Below, in pieces: positions 1 to 10,067 of a DNA stretch of 64,000 nucleotides. The notes below the pieces were generated by a model. The model searched no databases, was not told the DNA's origin, and saw nothing but the letters and a program-made list of their open reading frames with translations. Numbering within the stretch: the first letter of the stretch is position 1; each line of letters starts with the position of its first letter. The DNA lies in the NCBI RefSeq assembly GCF_018449655.1, contig NZ_JAAVUX010000001.1, forward strand, positions 558,001 through 622,000, in the 5' to 3' direction. The stretch comes from Pseudomonas sp. dw_358. Its GTDB lineage: Bacteria; Pseudomonadota; Gammaproteobacteria; Pseudomonadales; Pseudomonadaceae. Both the position numbers and the translations under genes were made by a program.

Positions 1-81
1 CTTGCTCAATTCGATGGCCAGGTCGGTCTTGCCGGAGGCAGTGGGCCCCATGAGAAAGATCGCCGGAGGTAGCGCACTCAT
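1..81 (-). CDS. miaA: tRNA dimethylallyltransferase MiaA, N-terminal fragment
   Basis: Only the first 27 codons lie in the window; the gene runs off the left edge. Reading from the ATG at 81, the peptide holds the nucleotide-binding P-loop GPTASGKT near residues 12-19, which is the MiaA signature. MiaA transfers a dimethylallyl group to A37 of tRNAs reading UNN codons. It starts two bases after the mutL stop codon, as in the conserved amiB-mutL-miaA-hfq operon of gamma-proteobacteria. Confidence 0.9.
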   Translation of the reverse strand, partial: MSALPPAIFLMGPTASGKTDLAIELSK

Positions 82-83
82 GC

Positions 84-1994
84 TCAACGACCGCGCATGA
101 AGAGTTTATCGAGGTCATCCAGACCCAGTTGCGTCCAGGTCGGGCGACCGTGGTTGCACTGGCCGCTGCGCTCGGTGTTTTCCATGTCCCGCAACAAACC
201 ATTCATTTCCGGCACCGCCAGGCGGCGGTTGGCGCGAATGGCACCATGGCAGGCCATGGTCCCGAGCAGCTCGTTGAGGTGGGCCTGGATGCGGTCGCTG
301 GTACCGTATTCCATCAGGTCGGCCAGCACATCATGGACCAACCGATTGGCTTCGGCCTGCTTCAGCAAGGCCGGTATCTGGCGGATTGCCAGCGTTTCCG
401 GGCCCAGGCGCTGCAATTCGAAACCCAGCCGCTGAAACCAGCCGGCATGTTCTTCGGCGCAGTCGGCCTCGCGCTGGCTGACGGCAATCGACTCGGGCAC
501 CAGCAATGGCTGACCGCTGAGGCCTTCACTGGCCATGGCGATTTTCAGACGCTCGTACATGATGCGTTCGTGGGCGGCGTGCATGTCCACCAGCACCAGT
601 CCCTGGGCGTTCTCCGAAAGAATATAGATGCCCTTGAGCTGCGCCAGGGCATACCCCAATGGCGGAATGTCGCCTTGCCCTTCCGGCAGATTGGCACCCT
701 TCAACCCATTGACCGCTGCTGGCAGAGGCGCGAAAAATTCCCGGTAGGCGGCCTGGGACTCTGCCACCGGCAGGGCCGAGGTGCTGCGAGGTACATATTG
801 ATAGCCGGCGCCAGCGCCGGAGCTGTAGGCACGCGGCTCGGCCATCGGCGGCTCCAACAGGTTGGCCGCCAGACGCATTTCACCCTGCGGACCGAACTCG
901 CCGGCGCCGAGTCCAGTCGGACGGACCATCTCGCTGACTGCAGCCGGCGCGGCCAGCTGATCTTCAGGGCGCACGTCGGCCAGTGCACGGTGCAGGGTGC
1001 CGTAGAGGAAATCGTGAACCATGCGGCCGTCGCGGAAGCGCACTTCGTGCTTGGTAGGGTGCACGTTGACGTCCACCACCGCCGGGTCGACTTCCAGAAA
1101 CAGCACGAAGGTTGGATGCCGGCCATTGAACAGCACGTCGCGGTAAGCCTGGCGCACCGCATGGGCCACCAGCTTGTCACGCACCGCGCGGCCGTTCACG
1201 TAGAAATATTGCAGGTCGGCCTGGCTGCGGGAAAACGTCGGCAGCCCCACCCAGCCCCACAGATGCAGGCCGTTGCGCTCCACCTCGATAGGCAAGGCCT
1301 GTTCGAGGAACGCGGGGCCGCAGACCGCTGCCACACGCCGGGCACGCGCGATATCGTCAGCGGCTTCATGCAGGCTGAGAATGCTTTTACCGTTGTGGCG
1401 CAGATGAAAGCCGACATCGAAACGTGCCAGGGCCAAACGCTTGATCACTTCCTGCAAGTGATCGAATTCGGTTTTTTCGGTCTTGAGAAACTTGCGCCGC
1501 GCCGGCGTGTTGAAAAACAGGTCCCGCACCTCCACCGACGTTCCCACCGGATGCGCAGCGGGCTGCACGCGGGGCGCCATGTCCCGACCCTCGGTCTCCA
1601 CCTGCCAGGCCTCGCTGGCCTGGCGCGTGCGGGAGGTCAGGGTCAGGCGCGCCACCGAACTGATGGACGCCAGCGCCTCGCCGCGAAAGCCCAGGCTCAT
1701 GACCCGTTCAAGGTCCTCCAGGTCGCGGATCTTGCTGGTGGCATGGCGCGCCAGGGCCAACGGCAGGTCGTCGGCAGAAATGCCGCTGCCATCATCGCGC
1801 ACACGCAACAACTTGACGCCGCCTTGCTCGACCTCCACGTCGATTCGCCGGGCACCGGAGTCCAGGCTGTTTTCCAGCAGCTCCTTGATCACCGAGGCAG
1901 GACGTTCGACCACTTCGCCAGCGGCGATCTGGTTAGCCAGACGGGGGCTGAGCAGTTCTATACGGGCACTGTCCATTGCGATGGCCTCACTCAT
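84..1994 (-). CDS. mutL: DNA mismatch repair protein MutL
   Basis: 636 residues, full length for a Pseudomonas MutL. The N-terminal GHKL ATPase shows [11 protein letters not shown] (Glu41 region), DDGSGI (67-72) and GFRGEAL (about 102-108). The C-terminal dimerisation/nuclease domain carries [12 protein letters not shown] at 470-481, which fits the D-x-H-A-x2-E-x4-E metal-binding endonuclease motif, with ACHGAIRA (581-588) and CNHGRP (613-618). So this is a nicking-type MutL, unlike that of E. coli, consistent with the lack of MutH in Pseudomonas. It couples MutS mismatch recognition to strand incision. The ATG overlaps the amiB stop (ATGA), implying translational coupling. A second in-frame ATG at codon 7 is a possible start. 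Confidence 0.97.
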   Translation of the reverse strand: MSEAIAMDSARIELLSPRLANQIAAGEVVERPASVIKELLENSLDSGARRIDVEVEQGGVKLLRVRDDGSGISADDLPLALARHATSKIRDLEDLERVMSLGFRGEALASISSVARLTLTSRTRQASEAWQVETEGRDMAPRVQPAAHPVGTSVEVRDLFFNTPARRKFLKTEKTEFDHLQEVIKRLALARFDVGFHLRHNGKSILSLHEAADDIARARRVAAVCGPAFLEQALPIEVERNGLHLWGWVGLPTFSRSQADLQYFYVNGRAVRDKLVAHAVRQAYRDVLFNGRHPTFVLFLEVDPAVVDVNVHPTKHEVRFRDGRMVHDFLYGTLHRALADVRPEDQLAAPAAVSEMVRPTGLGAGEFGPQGEMRLAANLLEPPMAEPRAYSSGAGAGYQYVPRSTSALPVAESQAAYREFFAPLPAAVNGLKGANLPEGQGDIPPLGYALAQLKGIYILSENAQGLVLVDMHAAHERIMYERLKIAMASEGLSGQPLLVPESIAVSQREADCAEEHAGWFQRLGFELQRLGPETLAIRQIPALLKQAEANRLVHDVLADLMEYGTSDRIQAHLNELLGTMACHGAIRANRRLAVPEMNGLLRDMENTERSGQCNHGRPTWTQLGLDDLDKLFMRGR

Positions 1995-3403
1995 GGTTGC
2001 GACGCCAGGGTCGTGCCGGGAATCGTCAGGTTCTGACCTATCTTGAGATCGTCGCTTTTCAGCTCATTGGCATTGCGCAAGACGCCCGGGCTGACCTGAT
2101 AACGCACCGCGATCATGGCCAGGGTCTCGCCACTGGCCACCACATGATTGCGCGGGCCCTGAGCGATCTTGCCGCTGTCACGCAGCCAGGCAATGTAGGT
2201 CCCCGGCGGCGGGTTCTGCTGGAAGAACTGCTTGACCCCCGCGCGGATCGAGCGGGCCAGCGCCTGCTGATGGGATGCGCTCTGCAACTTGGACGCTTCG
2301 CTGCCATTGGAAATGAACCCGGTTTCCACCAGGATCGACGGAATATCCGGAGACTTCAGTACCATGAACGCGGCCTGCTCCACACGGCGCTTGTGCAGCG
2401 TGGTGACCTGGCCGATGTTGCTCAGGACTTTTTGTCCGACGTTGAGGCTCGAGGTCAGCGAGGCCGTCATTGACAGGTCCAGGAGCACCCCGGCCAGCAT
2501 GCGATCCTTGTCATCGAGACTGACGTTGCCAGCGCCGCCGATGAGGTCGGAGCGGTTTTCACTGTCAGCCAGCCAGCGCGCCGTCTCCGAGGTGGCGCCA
2601 CGCTCGGACAAGGCAAACACCGACGCGCCGAAGGCTGCCGACGAAGGCGCCGCATCGGCATGGATCGACACGAACAGGTCGGCGCCCTTCTTGCGAGCGA
2701 TCTCGGTACGACCACGCAGCGGGATGAAGTAATCGCCGGTGCGGGTCAACTCGGCTCGGAAGCCCTTTTCGCTATTGATCTGACGTTGTAGCTCTTTGGC
2801 GATGGAAAGCACGATGTCTTTTTCATGTTGGCCCCGGGAGCCCGAAGCGCCCGGGTCCTCACCGCCATGACCGGGATCGATCACGACAATGATGTCGCGC
2901 TTGCCATTGGGCACCGGCGCCAGCTTGATCGGTGGCTGATTCGGCAACACCGGCACCGCCGGCGCGCTGCTCACCGGCGTGTCGACGGGACTTGGCTCGG
3001 CATCGGCCGGCGAGTCGTAGAGGTCGACCACCAGGCGATTGCCGTACTGCTGGTTGGGGGCGAGCACGAAGCTTTTGGGGGTGACCGCCTTTTTCAGGTC
3101 GATCACCACCCGCAGGTCGGTGGGCGTGCGCTGGGCCGAGCGCAGGCTGGTGATCGGCGTGTTGGCGGTGGATACCTTGAGCGGCGATGCCAGGTTGGCG
3201 CCATTGATGTCGATGACCAGGCGATCAGGTGAAGTCAGGGTGAACAGGCTGTGTTCCACCGGCCCGGACAGGTCGAACACCAGCCGCGTGTTATCCGGCG
3301 CTCGCCACAGACGTACGCTCTTGACCTGGGTGACGGCCCACGCGTCGACGGCCTGCGCCATGAGAAACAACCCGGCGACCGCAACCATCGCGCGAATGCG
3401 CAT
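1991..3403 (-). CDS. amiB: N-acetylmuramoyl-L-alanine amidase AmiB with AMIN and LysM domains
   Basis: 470 residues from the ATG at 3403; an in-frame GTG lies four codons upstream, but the ATG has a GAGG just before it. A signal peptide (about residues 1-22, ending VDAWA) is followed by an AMIN localisation domain (to about 120), a Pro/Ala-rich linker, and an Amidase_3 zinc hydrolase domain starting [16 protein letters not shown] with a later [16 protein letters not shown]-terminal LysM repeat covers about 420-463. It acts in the periplasm, cutting septal peptidoglycan during daughter-cell separation. The LysM tail gives extra wall binding. It sits in the tsaE-amiB-mutL operon. Confidence 0.95.
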   Translation of the reverse strand: MRIRAMVAVAGLFLMAQAVDAWAVTQVKSVRLWRAPDNTRLVFDLSGPVEHSLFTLTSPDRLVIDINGANLASPLKVSTANTPITSLRSAQRTPTDLRVVIDLKKAVTPKSFVLAPNQQYGNRLVVDLYDSPADAEPSPVDTPVSSAPAVPVLPNQPPIKLAPVPNGKRDIIVVIDPGHGGEDPGASGSRGQHEKDIVLSIAKELQRQINSEKGFRAELTRTGDYFIPLRGRTEIARKKGADLFVSIHADAAPSSAAFGASVFALSERGATSETARWLADSENRSDLIGGAGNVSLDDKDRMLAGVLLDLSMTASLTSSLNVGQKVLSNIGQVTTLHKRRVEQAAFMVLKSPDIPSILVETGFISNGSEASKLQSASHQQALARSIRAGVKQFFQQNPPPGTYIAWLRDSGKIAQGPRNHVVASGETLAMIAVRYQVSPGVLRNANELKSDDLKIGQNLTIPGTTLASQP

Positions 3404-3427
3404 ACCTAACCTCACCTATGGCCTCAT

Positions 3428-3898
3428 CTATATGTATTCCCGTGCCAGAACGGCACACCACGACTCGCCACGCGAGCCCAGTGGCGACAAAATCAGCGAA
3501 CGTCCGCTTGCCTGGGCGCTTATGGTAATGGTCAGGTCGGGCTTTGGCAAAAAGCCCGCGCCGCGCTCCGGCCATTCAACCAGGCACAGGGCCTGACCGT
3601 CGAAATAGTCGCGAATGCCGAGGTACTCCAGCTCTTCGGGGTCGACCAGACGATATAAATCGAAATGAAAGGCACGCACATCGTCGAACTCATAGGGCTC
3701 GACCAAGGTGAATGTCGGACTTTTCACCGCGCCCACGTGACCCAGGCCGCGGATCAGGCCACGTGACAGGGTGGTCTTGCCCGCGCCCAGATCCCCCTCG
3801 AGAAAAATCACCCCCGTGCCGGCCGTCACCTGGGCCAGACGCCCACCAAGACCGACCATGGCGGCCTCGTCAGGGATATAGAGGTTCAGCTCAGGCAT
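3428..3898 (-). CDS. tsaE: tRNA threonylcarbamoyladenosine biosynthesis ATPase TsaE
   Basis: 156 residues from the ATG at 3898, preceded by GGAG at good spacing; the longer reading frame upstream lies inside nnr and is rejected. Walker A is GDLGAGKTT (35-43), followed by SPTFTLVEPYEF and the family block DPEELEYLGIRDYF. TsaE works with TsaB and TsaD to make t6A37 on ANN-decoding tRNAs. It overlaps the 3' end of nnr by 13 bases and lies 24 bases before amiB, the usual nnr-tsaE-amiB-mutL order. Confidence 0.95.
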   Translation of the reverse strand: MPELNLYIPDEAAMVGLGGRLAQVTAGTGVIFLEGDLGAGKTTLSRGLIRGLGHVGAVKSPTFTLVEPYEFDDVRAFHFDLYRLVDPEELEYLGIRDYFDGQALCLVEWPERGAGFLPKPDLTITISAQASGRSLILSPLGSRGESWCAVLAREYI

Positions 3899-5385
3899 GG
3901 TTGTTGCTCCTCCAGAAGTCGACGGATGACCGGGATCAGATCGGTCGCCGCCAACCCTCGGCCGTGGGTGCCGAGCTCCTCTCCGGCACTGGCGTGCAGC
4001 CAGACCGCCAGGCAAGCCGCTTCGAAAGGCGGCAGGTGCTGCGCCAGCAGCGCGCCGATCACCCCCGACAAGACATCCCCCAGGCCGCCGGTGGCCATGG
4101 CCGGGTGGCCTTTGTCACACAGGGCCAGGCGGCCATCCGGCGCGGCAATCAAACTGCCAGAGCCCTTGAGGACCACTACGCTGGCGTATTTTTGTGCCAA
4201 CTGGTGCGCGGCACTGGCTCGATCAGCCTGCACCCGGGCGACGTCACTGCCCAGCAACCGTGCCGCTTCACCAGGGTGCGGTGTGATCACGCAGCCCCGG
4301 GGCAAAGACACATAGCCGCTGGCCAGCAGGTTCAACGCATCGGCGTCCCAGACTTGCGGCTTGTCGGCGTTGGCCACGGCGGAGAGCAGGCTGCGCGCCC
4401 ATGCGCCCTGCCCCATGCCCGGCCCCACCACCAGCACAGCCGCCGCCTCCAGTAACGGCATCAACTGGTTGGCCGAAGCAACGGCTACGGTCATGACTTC
4501 CGGCAAACGGGTCAGCGCGGGAGCCACATGCTCGACGCGGGTCGCCAGCGAGACCATGCCAGCCCCACAACGCAGACTGCTCTCGGCCGCCATGAGGGTG
4601 GCACCGCCGGTGCCATGATCGCCGCCTATCACCAACACTCGGCCATATTTCCCCTTGTGCGCCGTCGGCGGCCGCGGCGCCAGCCGGGGCAGATTGGCCG
4701 GGCGCAAACGCTGAGCCACCGTCGGCGAGGTCAGCAGATCCGGCGACCCCACCAGCAGGTCGTCGAAAACCAAGGCCCCGACCACGTCGGCAGCCTGTCC
4801 CGTCAGCAGGCCGAACTTGAGGCCGACCAGGCTGACCGTGAGGTCGGCCTTGACCGCACAGCCGAGAATCTGCCCGGTGTCGCTGCTCAAGCCGGAAGGA
4901 ATGTCCACGGCCACCACCGGCAGGCCGCTGGCATTGATCGCCTGGATAGCCGCCACATAAGGCCCGCGCACTTCGCCACTGAGGCCGGTGCCCAGCAGGG
5001 CATCGAGGACGATGCCTTGCAGGACGTCATCGGCACTCCAGTGCTTGACCAGCACACCCGCCACTTGCGCCTCGGCATGTGCCGTGGCGGCATCACCTTG
5101 CAGCCGACCCGGGTCGGTCACCGCCAGCACTTCCACGTGCCAGCCGGCACGCCGAGCCAACGCGGCGACCAGGTAGCCGTCACCGGCGTTGTTGCCGTGA
5201 CCGGCCATCACGCACAGCGAGCGGGCCTCAGGCCAGTGTTGACGCAAGGCGCACCAGACCACGCTGGCCGCCCGCGCCATCAGCTCGATGCCTGGCGTTC
5301 CGCCGTCAATCAACTGGGCGTCAATGGCGCGCACCTGCGCGGCGCTGTACAGCGCTTCCGGTAATTCGTGGTTAGGCGTCGGCAT
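3886..5385 (-). CDS. nnr: Bifunctional NAD(P)HX epimerase / ADP-dependent dehydratase
   Basis: 499 residues from the ATG at 5385; an upstream extension of 26 codons is judged non-coding because it crosses the queG promoter area. The N-terminal YjeF_N epimerase half has the glycine-rich GHGNNAGDGY loop. The C-terminal ribokinase-like half has NPHPGEAARLLG and GGLGDVLSG, typical of the ADP-dependent hydratase. The protein repairs hydrated NADH and NADPH. It is first in the minus-strand operon and divergent from queG, with 65 bases between start codons. Confidence 0.93.
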   Translation of the reverse strand: MPTPNHELPEALYSAAQVRAIDAQLIDGGTPGIELMARAASVVWCALRQHWPEARSLCVMAGHGNNAGDGYLVAALARRAGWHVEVLAVTDPGRLQGDAATAHAEAQVAGVLVKHWSADDVLQGIVLDALLGTGLSGEVRGPYVAAIQAINASGLPVVAVDIPSGLSSDTGQILGCAVKADLTVSLVGLKFGLLTGQAADVVGALVFDDLLVGSPDLLTSPTVAQRLRPANLPRLAPRPPTAHKGKYGRVLVIGGDHGTGGATLMAAESSLRCGAGMVSLATRVEHVAPALTRLPEVMTVAVASANQLMPLLEAAAVLVVGPGMGQGAWARSLLSAVANADKPQVWDADALNLLASGYVSLPRGCVITPHPGEAARLLGSDVARVQADRASAAHQLAQKYASVVVLKGSGSLIAAPDGRLALCDKGHPAMATGGLGDVLSGVIGALLAQHLPPFEAACLAVWLHASAGEELGTHGRGLAATDLIPVIRRLLEEQQPCLS

Positions 5386-5450
5386 GATGCAACTCTGGGG
5401 GTCGATGTCTGGCAGAATTATACGCACCTCCGCTTCGGTTTCCTCATCGC

Positions 5451-6521
5451 ATGACCGCGTCAACGCTCAACCTTCCCGAATTAGCCGACTCCATCAAGCA
5501 ATGGGGCCGTGAGCTGGGCTTTCAGCAGGTCGGCATCTCCGGCCTTGACCTGGCCGAACACGAAAATCATCTGACCCGCTGGCTCGAAGCGGGCTATCAC
5601 GGCGAGATGGACTATATGGCTGCCCACGGCCAGAAACGTTCCCGGCCTGCCGAACTGGTACCGGGCACCTTGCGGGTGGTATCCCTGCGCATGGATTACC
5701 TGCCGGGCGACACCCAGATGGCCCAACGCCTTGCCCAGCCCGAGAAAGCCTATGTGTCCCGCTACGCCCTGGGCCGGGATTATCACAAACTGATCCGCAA
5801 GCGCGTCCAGCAGTTGGCCGAGCGTATCCAGCAGGACATCGGGCCGTTCGGCTTTCGCGCTTTCGTCGACAGCGCGCCGGTGCTGGAAAAGGCCATTGCC
5901 GAACAGGCAGGGCTGGGCTGGATCGGCAAGAACACTCTGGTGCTCAACCGCAAGGCCGGCAGCTACTTCTTTCTCGCCGAGCTGTTCGTCGACATTGCCC
6001 TGCCGGTGGACCCACCCCATGCCAGCGAGCACTGCGGCCGTTGCACCGCCTGCCTGGACGTATGCCCGACCGATGCCTTTGTCGGCCCTTACGTACTGGA
6101 CGCGCGACGCTGCATTTCATACCTGACCATCGAACTGAAGACTTCAATTCCGGTGGAACTGCGCGGGCTGATCGGCAACCGCGTGTTCGGCTGCGACGAC
6201 TGCCAGATGGTCTGCCCATGGAATCGCTTTGCGCGGCCGTCAGCGGAAAGTGATTTCACCCCGCGCCATAGCCTGGACAATGCCGAAATGGCGACACTGT
6301 TTCTCTGGGATGAAGAGCAGTTTCTGAGCAATACCGAGGGCTCGCCCTTGCGGCGGGCAGGTTACGAGCGCTGGCTGCGTAATCTGGCGGTGGGGTTGGG
6401 CAATGCGCCCTCCACCATCCCCGTACTGGAGGCCTTGCAGGCGCGGCGCGATTCGCCCTCGGAGATGGTGCGCGAGCACGTGGAATGGGCGCTGGCGGAG
6501 CATGCCAGCCGGTCTGCGTAA
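5451..6521 (+). CDS. queG: Epoxyqueuosine reductase QueG
   Basis: 356 residues. It has the cobalamin-dependent reductase core with SAPVLEKAIAEQAGLGWIGK and two ferredoxin-type 4Fe-4S clusters: the CGRCTACLDVCP motif with a further CISY, and CDDCQMVCPWN. It performs the last step of queuosine synthesis, reducing epoxyqueuosine to queuosine in tRNAs for Tyr, His, Asn and Asp. It ends three bases from the converging TRIC-like gene, so no separate terminator fits between them. Confidence 0.96.
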   Translation: MTASTLNLPELADSIKQWGRELGFQQVGISGLDLAEHENHLTRWLEAGYHGEMDYMAAHGQKRSRPAELVPGTLRVVSLRMDYLPGDTQMAQRLAQPEKAYVSRYALGRDYHKLIRKRVQQLAERIQQDIGPFGFRAFVDSAPVLEKAIAEQAGLGWIGKNTLVLNRKAGSYFFLAELFVDIALPVDPPHASEHCGRCTACLDVCPTDAFVGPYVLDARRCISYLTIELKTSIPVELRGLIGNRVFGCDDCQMVCPWNRFARPSAESDFTPRHSLDNAEMATLFLWDEEQFLSNTEGSPLRRAGYERWLRNLAVGLGNAPSTIPVLEALQARRDSPSEMVREHVEWALAEHASRSA

Positions 6522-6524
6522 CGC

Positions 6525-7136
6525 TCAGGCTTCGTCGTCATAAACGAACTTGGGCATTTCCCAATGAAAACGAATGGCCAACAGCCGCAACAGAAACCCG
6601 CCAAACAACGTGATCAACAGCCCCTGCTCATCGGGCAAGCCGACGTACCGGCAGCCTAAAAAGCACCAGGCTGAAACAAATGAGACACTCGCATACAATT
6701 CCCGCCGAAAAATCAGCGGAATATCGTTACAAAGAATGTCCCGGAGAATCCCGCCAAACACCCCGGTGATCATCCCGCTGATGGACGCCACCAACGGGTC
6801 GAGCCCCAGTTCAAGGGCAATCTGGCAGCCGATCAGGGTAAAGGCCACGAGGCCCAGCGCGTCCAGCACCAGAAACAGACTGCGCAGACGCGGCATCAAC
6901 GGCGCCAGGAAAATCGTCAGCAAGGCCGCGACACTGGTCAGGATCAAATAGCGCGGATGCGCCACCCAAGTCAGTGGATAGTGCCCCAGCAGCACGTCGC
7001 GTACCGAACCACCGCCCAGCGCCGTCACGCTGGCGACCAGCACCACGCCGAACCAGTCCATGCCGCGACGCCCGGCGGAAAGGGCACCGGTCATGGCCTC
7101 GGCAGTGATGGCAATCAGATAGAGGGTAAACAGCAC
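6525..7136 (-). CDS. Trimeric intracellular cation channel (TRIC/UPF0126) family protein
   Basis: 203 residues if translation begins at the GTG at 7136, preceded by GAGG at the very end of orn. The long upstream frame is the orn shadow. It shows about six to seven hydrophobic helices arranged as an internal repeat, each half containing a glycine-rich motif: GGGSVRDVLLG and FGGILRDIL. That duplicated GG-x2-RD pattern is the bacterial TRIC (YadS/YicG) signature. Bacterial members are potassium-permeable channels in the inner membrane. The start lies 13 bases after the orn stop, so the two are probably co-transcribed. Confidence 0.85.
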   Translation of the reverse strand: MLFTLYLIAITAEAMTGALSAGRRGMDWFGVVLVASVTALGGGSVRDVLLGHYPLTWVAHPRYLILTSVAALLTIFLAPLMPRLRSLFLVLDALGLVAFTLIGCQIALELGLDPLVASISGMITGVFGGILRDILCNDIPLIFRRELYASVSFVSAWCFLGCRYVGLPDEQGLLITLFGGFLLRLLAIRFHWEMPKFVYDDEA

Positions 7137-7149
7137 CGGGCCGGAACCC

Positions 7150-7692
7150 TCAAGCCTTGATGAAGTGTTTGCGGTAATGCTGCAGCTCGGCAATCGACTC
7201 GCGGATGTCGTCCAGTGCCAGGTGAGTGCTGCCTTTCTTGAAGCTGTCCTTGACCTCCGGTGCCCAGCGCGCGGCCAGCTCCTTGAGGGTGGAGACATCC
7301 AGGTTGCGGTAGTGGAAGTACTCTTCCAGGCCGCGCATGTGGCGATACAGGAAGCGGCGGTCCTGGCAGATACTGTTGCCACAGATCGGCGACTTGCCTT
7401 TGGGCACCCACTGCTCCAGAAAGGCTATGGTCTGCGCCTCGGCCTCGGCCATGCTGACAGTGCTTTCGCGCACCCGCTGGGTCAGGCCCGAGCCGCCGTG
7501 CTGGCGGGTGTTCCACTCGTCCATGCCAGCGAGAATCTCGTCGCTCTGGTGAATCGCGATCACCGGGCCTTCGGCCAAGGTATTGAGCTGACTGTCGGTG
7601 ACAATGGTGGCCATTTCGATGATCACGTCATGGTCAGGGTCCAGACCGGTCATTTCCAGGTCGATCCAGATCAGGTTCTGTGGGTTTTGCAT
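7150..7692 (-). CDS. orn: Oligoribonuclease Orn
   Basis: 180 residues from the ATG at 7692, with GAGGAG upstream; the length matches E. coli Orn (181). DEDDh exonuclease motifs are visible: IDLEMTGLD near the N-terminus and HLALDDI near the C-terminus. Orn degrades 2-5 nt RNAs and, in Pseudomonas, the pGpG product of c-di-GMP breakdown, so it feeds into the c-di-GMP control of motility and attachment represented by motAB and fimW nearby. It is divergent from rsgA. Confidence 0.97.
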   Translation of the reverse strand: MQNPQNLIWIDLEMTGLDPDHDVIIEMATIVTDSQLNTLAEGPVIAIHQSDEILAGMDEWNTRQHGGSGLTQRVRESTVSMAEAEAQTIAFLEQWVPKGKSPICGNSICQDRRFLYRHMRGLEEYFHYRNLDVSTLKELAARWAPEVKDSFKKGSTHLALDDIRESIAELQHYRKHFIKA

Positions 7693-7806
7693 GGTTGGGC
7701 TCCTCGGCATAGGCGCGCAGTTTAGCCCAGGCGAGCGTGCTAAACTCGCTGCCGTTCGATTCTTGTCGCTCGACCTTTTATCTAGACGCATTCACTCGGA
7801 ACACTC

Positions 7807-8838
7807 ATGGCCAAACGCCAGCTCAATCGCCGCCAAAACTGGCGCATCGAAAAAATCCAGGGCGAGCGCGCCGCCCGCGCTGCCAAACGCGAATCACAGA
7901 CCCTGGAGACCCTTGAGGGCGGCGACCTTGGCCCCGAGCAGACCGGGCTGGTGATTGCGCACTTTGGTGTGCAGGTGGAAGTCGAAGCCACCGAAGGTGA
8001 ACTGGCCGGCCAGGTGTTTCGTTGCCACCTGCGCGCCAACCTGCCAGCGCTGGTCACCGGCGACACTGTAGTCTGGCGGGCAGGCAACCAGGGCATCGGG
8101 GTGATCGTCGCACAGCTGCCGCGTCACACCGAATTGTGCCGGCCCGACAGCCGTGGCCAGCTCAAGCCAGTGGCGGCCAACGTCGACCTGATCGTCATCG
8201 TTTTCGCCCCTATGCCCGAACCCCATGCCAACCTGATCGACCGCTATCTGGTGGCCGCCGAACATGCCGGCATCCACCCGCTGCTGCTGCTGAACAAGGC
8301 CGACCTGATCGACGAGCAGAATGCCCCGGCGCTCAATGCGCTGCTGGCCGTGTATCGACAGCTGGGCTATCCGTTACTGGAAGTGTCGGCACACCACGGC
8401 GATGGCATGCAGCAATTGCAGGCGCGTCTGGATGGGCACATCAGTGTGTTCGTCGGGCAGTCCGGGGTGGGCAAGTCATCGCTGGTCAACAGCCTGCTGC
8501 CCGAAGTGCAGACCCGGGTCGGGCCCCTGTCGGAACTCTCCGGCCAGGGCACCCACACCACCACCACGGCGCGACTGTTCCACTTCCCGGGCGGCGGTGA
8601 ACTGATCGACTCACCGGGGATTCGCGAATTCGGCCTGGGGCATGTGAGCCGAGCGGATGTGGAAGCCGGCTTCATAGAGTTCAACGACTTGCTGGGTACT
8701 TGCCGCTTTCGCGATTGCAAGCACGACCGCGAACCTGGCTGTGCCTTGCTGATGGCGCTGGAGGATGGCCGTGTGCAGCAGCAGCGGATGAACAGCTACC
8801 GGTCGATCATTGCGAGTTTGCCGCAGGATTCCTACTGA
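7807..8838 (+). CDS. rsgA: Small ribosomal subunit biogenesis GTPase RsgA
   Basis: 343 residues. A basic N-terminal arm and OB-fold precede a circularly permuted GTPase domain in which NKADL (G4) comes before GQSGVGKSS (G1) and [10 protein letters not shown] (G3). A C-terminal zinc knuckle follows (C-x4-C-x-H-x5-C in [14 protein letters not shown]). It assists late 30S maturation. The orn/rsgA divergent pair is conserved in pseudomonads. Confidence 0.96.
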   Translation: MAKRQLNRRQNWRIEKIQGERAARAAKRESQTLETLEGGDLGPEQTGLVIAHFGVQVEVEATEGELAGQVFRCHLRANLPALVTGDTVVWRAGNQGIGVIVAQLPRHTELCRPDSRGQLKPVAANVDLIVIVFAPMPEPHANLIDRYLVAAEHAGIHPLLLLNKADLIDEQNAPALNALLAVYRQLGYPLLEVSAHHGDGMQQLQARLDGHISVFVGQSGVGKSSLVNSLLPEVQTRVGPLSELSGQGTHTTTTARLFHFPGGGELIDSPGIREFGLGHVSRADVEAGFIEFNDLLGTCRFRDCKHDREPGCALLMALEDGRVQQQRMNSYRSIIASLPQDSY

Positions 8839-8852
8839 TCGCATCGCCGTTT

Positions 8853-8926
8853 CTGTGGGACCTGTGAGAGCATGGCCGGCCGACTGCGTCGCCTGAATCG
8901 CGCCCAAGGGCTGCTTGCTCCCACAG
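8853..8926. repeat. REP-like inverted repeat between rsgA and motB
   Basis: CTGTGGGA at 8853-8860 is the exact reverse complement of TCCCACAG at 8919-8926. The right arm carries the ..GCTTGCTCCCACAG core shared with the palindromes at 19247 and 59905. It lies between two convergent genes and could act as a bidirectional terminator or REP relic. The loop is long and the inner pairing imperfect. Confidence 0.55.
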
Positions 8927-8960
8927 CGCCCAGGCATGCCCCGGATCCGATATCCAGCCT

Positions 8961-10064
8961 TTACAGCGCATTACCCTTGCCCGGCGCGCCCAGCGCCGGT
9001 TTACCGTTATCGTCGAACAGGTTCAACTTCTCCCGTACCTCATGGGCCGGCACCTGCACATTGGACGGCGACGCCGAAGCACCCGGGGCGCCCGCTGGAG
9101 CGGCTGGAGCCGGGGTGCTTTCCGGGGCTGCCGGCGCCGACGCACCATCGGCCGGTGCCGCAGGCGGCGCTGCGTCCTCAGGCTTCTGCTCACCCTCAAG
9201 GTCACGCTGGGCCTTTTTGGTCATGACGATGATATCGATCCGCCGGTTGACCGGGTTCAGCGGGTTCTTGCGATCAAACAGCGATGAAGACGCATAGCCC
9301 ACCACTCGGGCCACCTGAGTATCCGGGTAGCCACCGGCAACCAGCGCACGGCGCGCGGCGTTGGCGCGGTTGGCCGACAGCTCCCAGTTGCCCATGCCGT
9401 TGGCGCTGGCGAACGGCGTGGCGTCGGTGTGACCGCTGACGCTGATCTTGTTCGGCACGTCCTTGATGGTGTCGGCCATGGCCAGCAGGATGTCCTCGAA
9501 GTACGGTTTCAGGCGCGCGCTGCCGAGGTCGAACATCGGCCGGTTCTCGGCATCCATGATCTGAATGCGCAGGCCGTCCTGAGTGATCTCGAACAGGATC
9601 TGATCCTTGAACTTCTGCAGTTCGGGGTTTTCGTTGACCTTGTTCTGCAACTCTTGCAACAGCAGCTCGAGCCGGTCTTTTTCCAGTTTTTCGGCGATGT
9701 TCTCCGCCTGTTGATCATTGACTGCGGTTTTGCTCTCGGTGTCGCTCTGGCTGGGCTGGCTCTCGGGCTTGCTAGGTTCATCCTTGATCTCGGGGTTCAA
9801 GGTCTGGTCCGGCGCGAGCTTGGGGGAGCCGCCAAGGTCGATCACGTAAGGAGTGCCGCTCTCGGTGAAACCGATGGGGTCCTTGAAATAGCCGGCGATG
9901 GCAATTTTCTGTTCCGGCGTGGCGTTGGACAACAGCCACAGCACCAGAAAGAACGCCATCATCGCCGTGGCAAAGTCGGCAAAGGCGATTTTCCAGGCGC
10001 CGCCGTGATGGCCTCCGCCGAAGCGCTTGACGCGCTTGATGATGATGGGCTGGTTATTTTCCAT
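8961..10064 (-). CDS. motB: Flagellar stator protein MotB
   Basis: 367 residues. A short basic N-terminus and one transmembrane helix contain the proton-carrying Asp in ADFATAMMAFF. A Glu/Lys-rich plug and linker follow, then a C-terminal OmpA-like peptidoglycan-binding domain (SVSGHTDATPF ... NRRIDIIVM). An unusually long Ala/Pro-rich tail (about 300-350) ends the protein. With MotA it forms the proton-driven stator. It lies three bases downstream of motA and shares its sigma-28 promoter. Confidence 0.96.
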   Translation of the reverse strand: MENNQPIIIKRVKRFGGGHHGGAWKIAFADFATAMMAFFLVLWLLSNATPEQKIAIAGYFKDPIGFTESGTPYVIDLGGSPKLAPDQTLNPEIKDEPSKPESQPSQSDTESKTAVNDQQAENIAEKLEKDRLELLLQELQNKVNENPELQKFKDQILFEITQDGLRIQIMDAENRPMFDLGSARLKPYFEDILLAMADTIKDVPNKISVSGHTDATPFASANGMGNWELSANRANAARRALVAGGYPDTQVARVVGYASSSLFDRKNPLNPVNRRIDIIVMTKKAQRDLEGEQKPEDAAPPAAPADGASAPAAPESTPAPAAPAGAPGASASPSNVQVPAHEVREKLNLFDDNGKPALGAPGKGNAL

Positions 10065-10067
10065 GGC

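Noticed and set aside
129..2036. 635-codon open frame on the plus strand opposite mutL
   Set aside because: It is antisense to a complete, motif-rich mutL, has no recognisable domain, and shows His/Gln/Gly-rich composition typical of shadow frames in GC-rich genomes.
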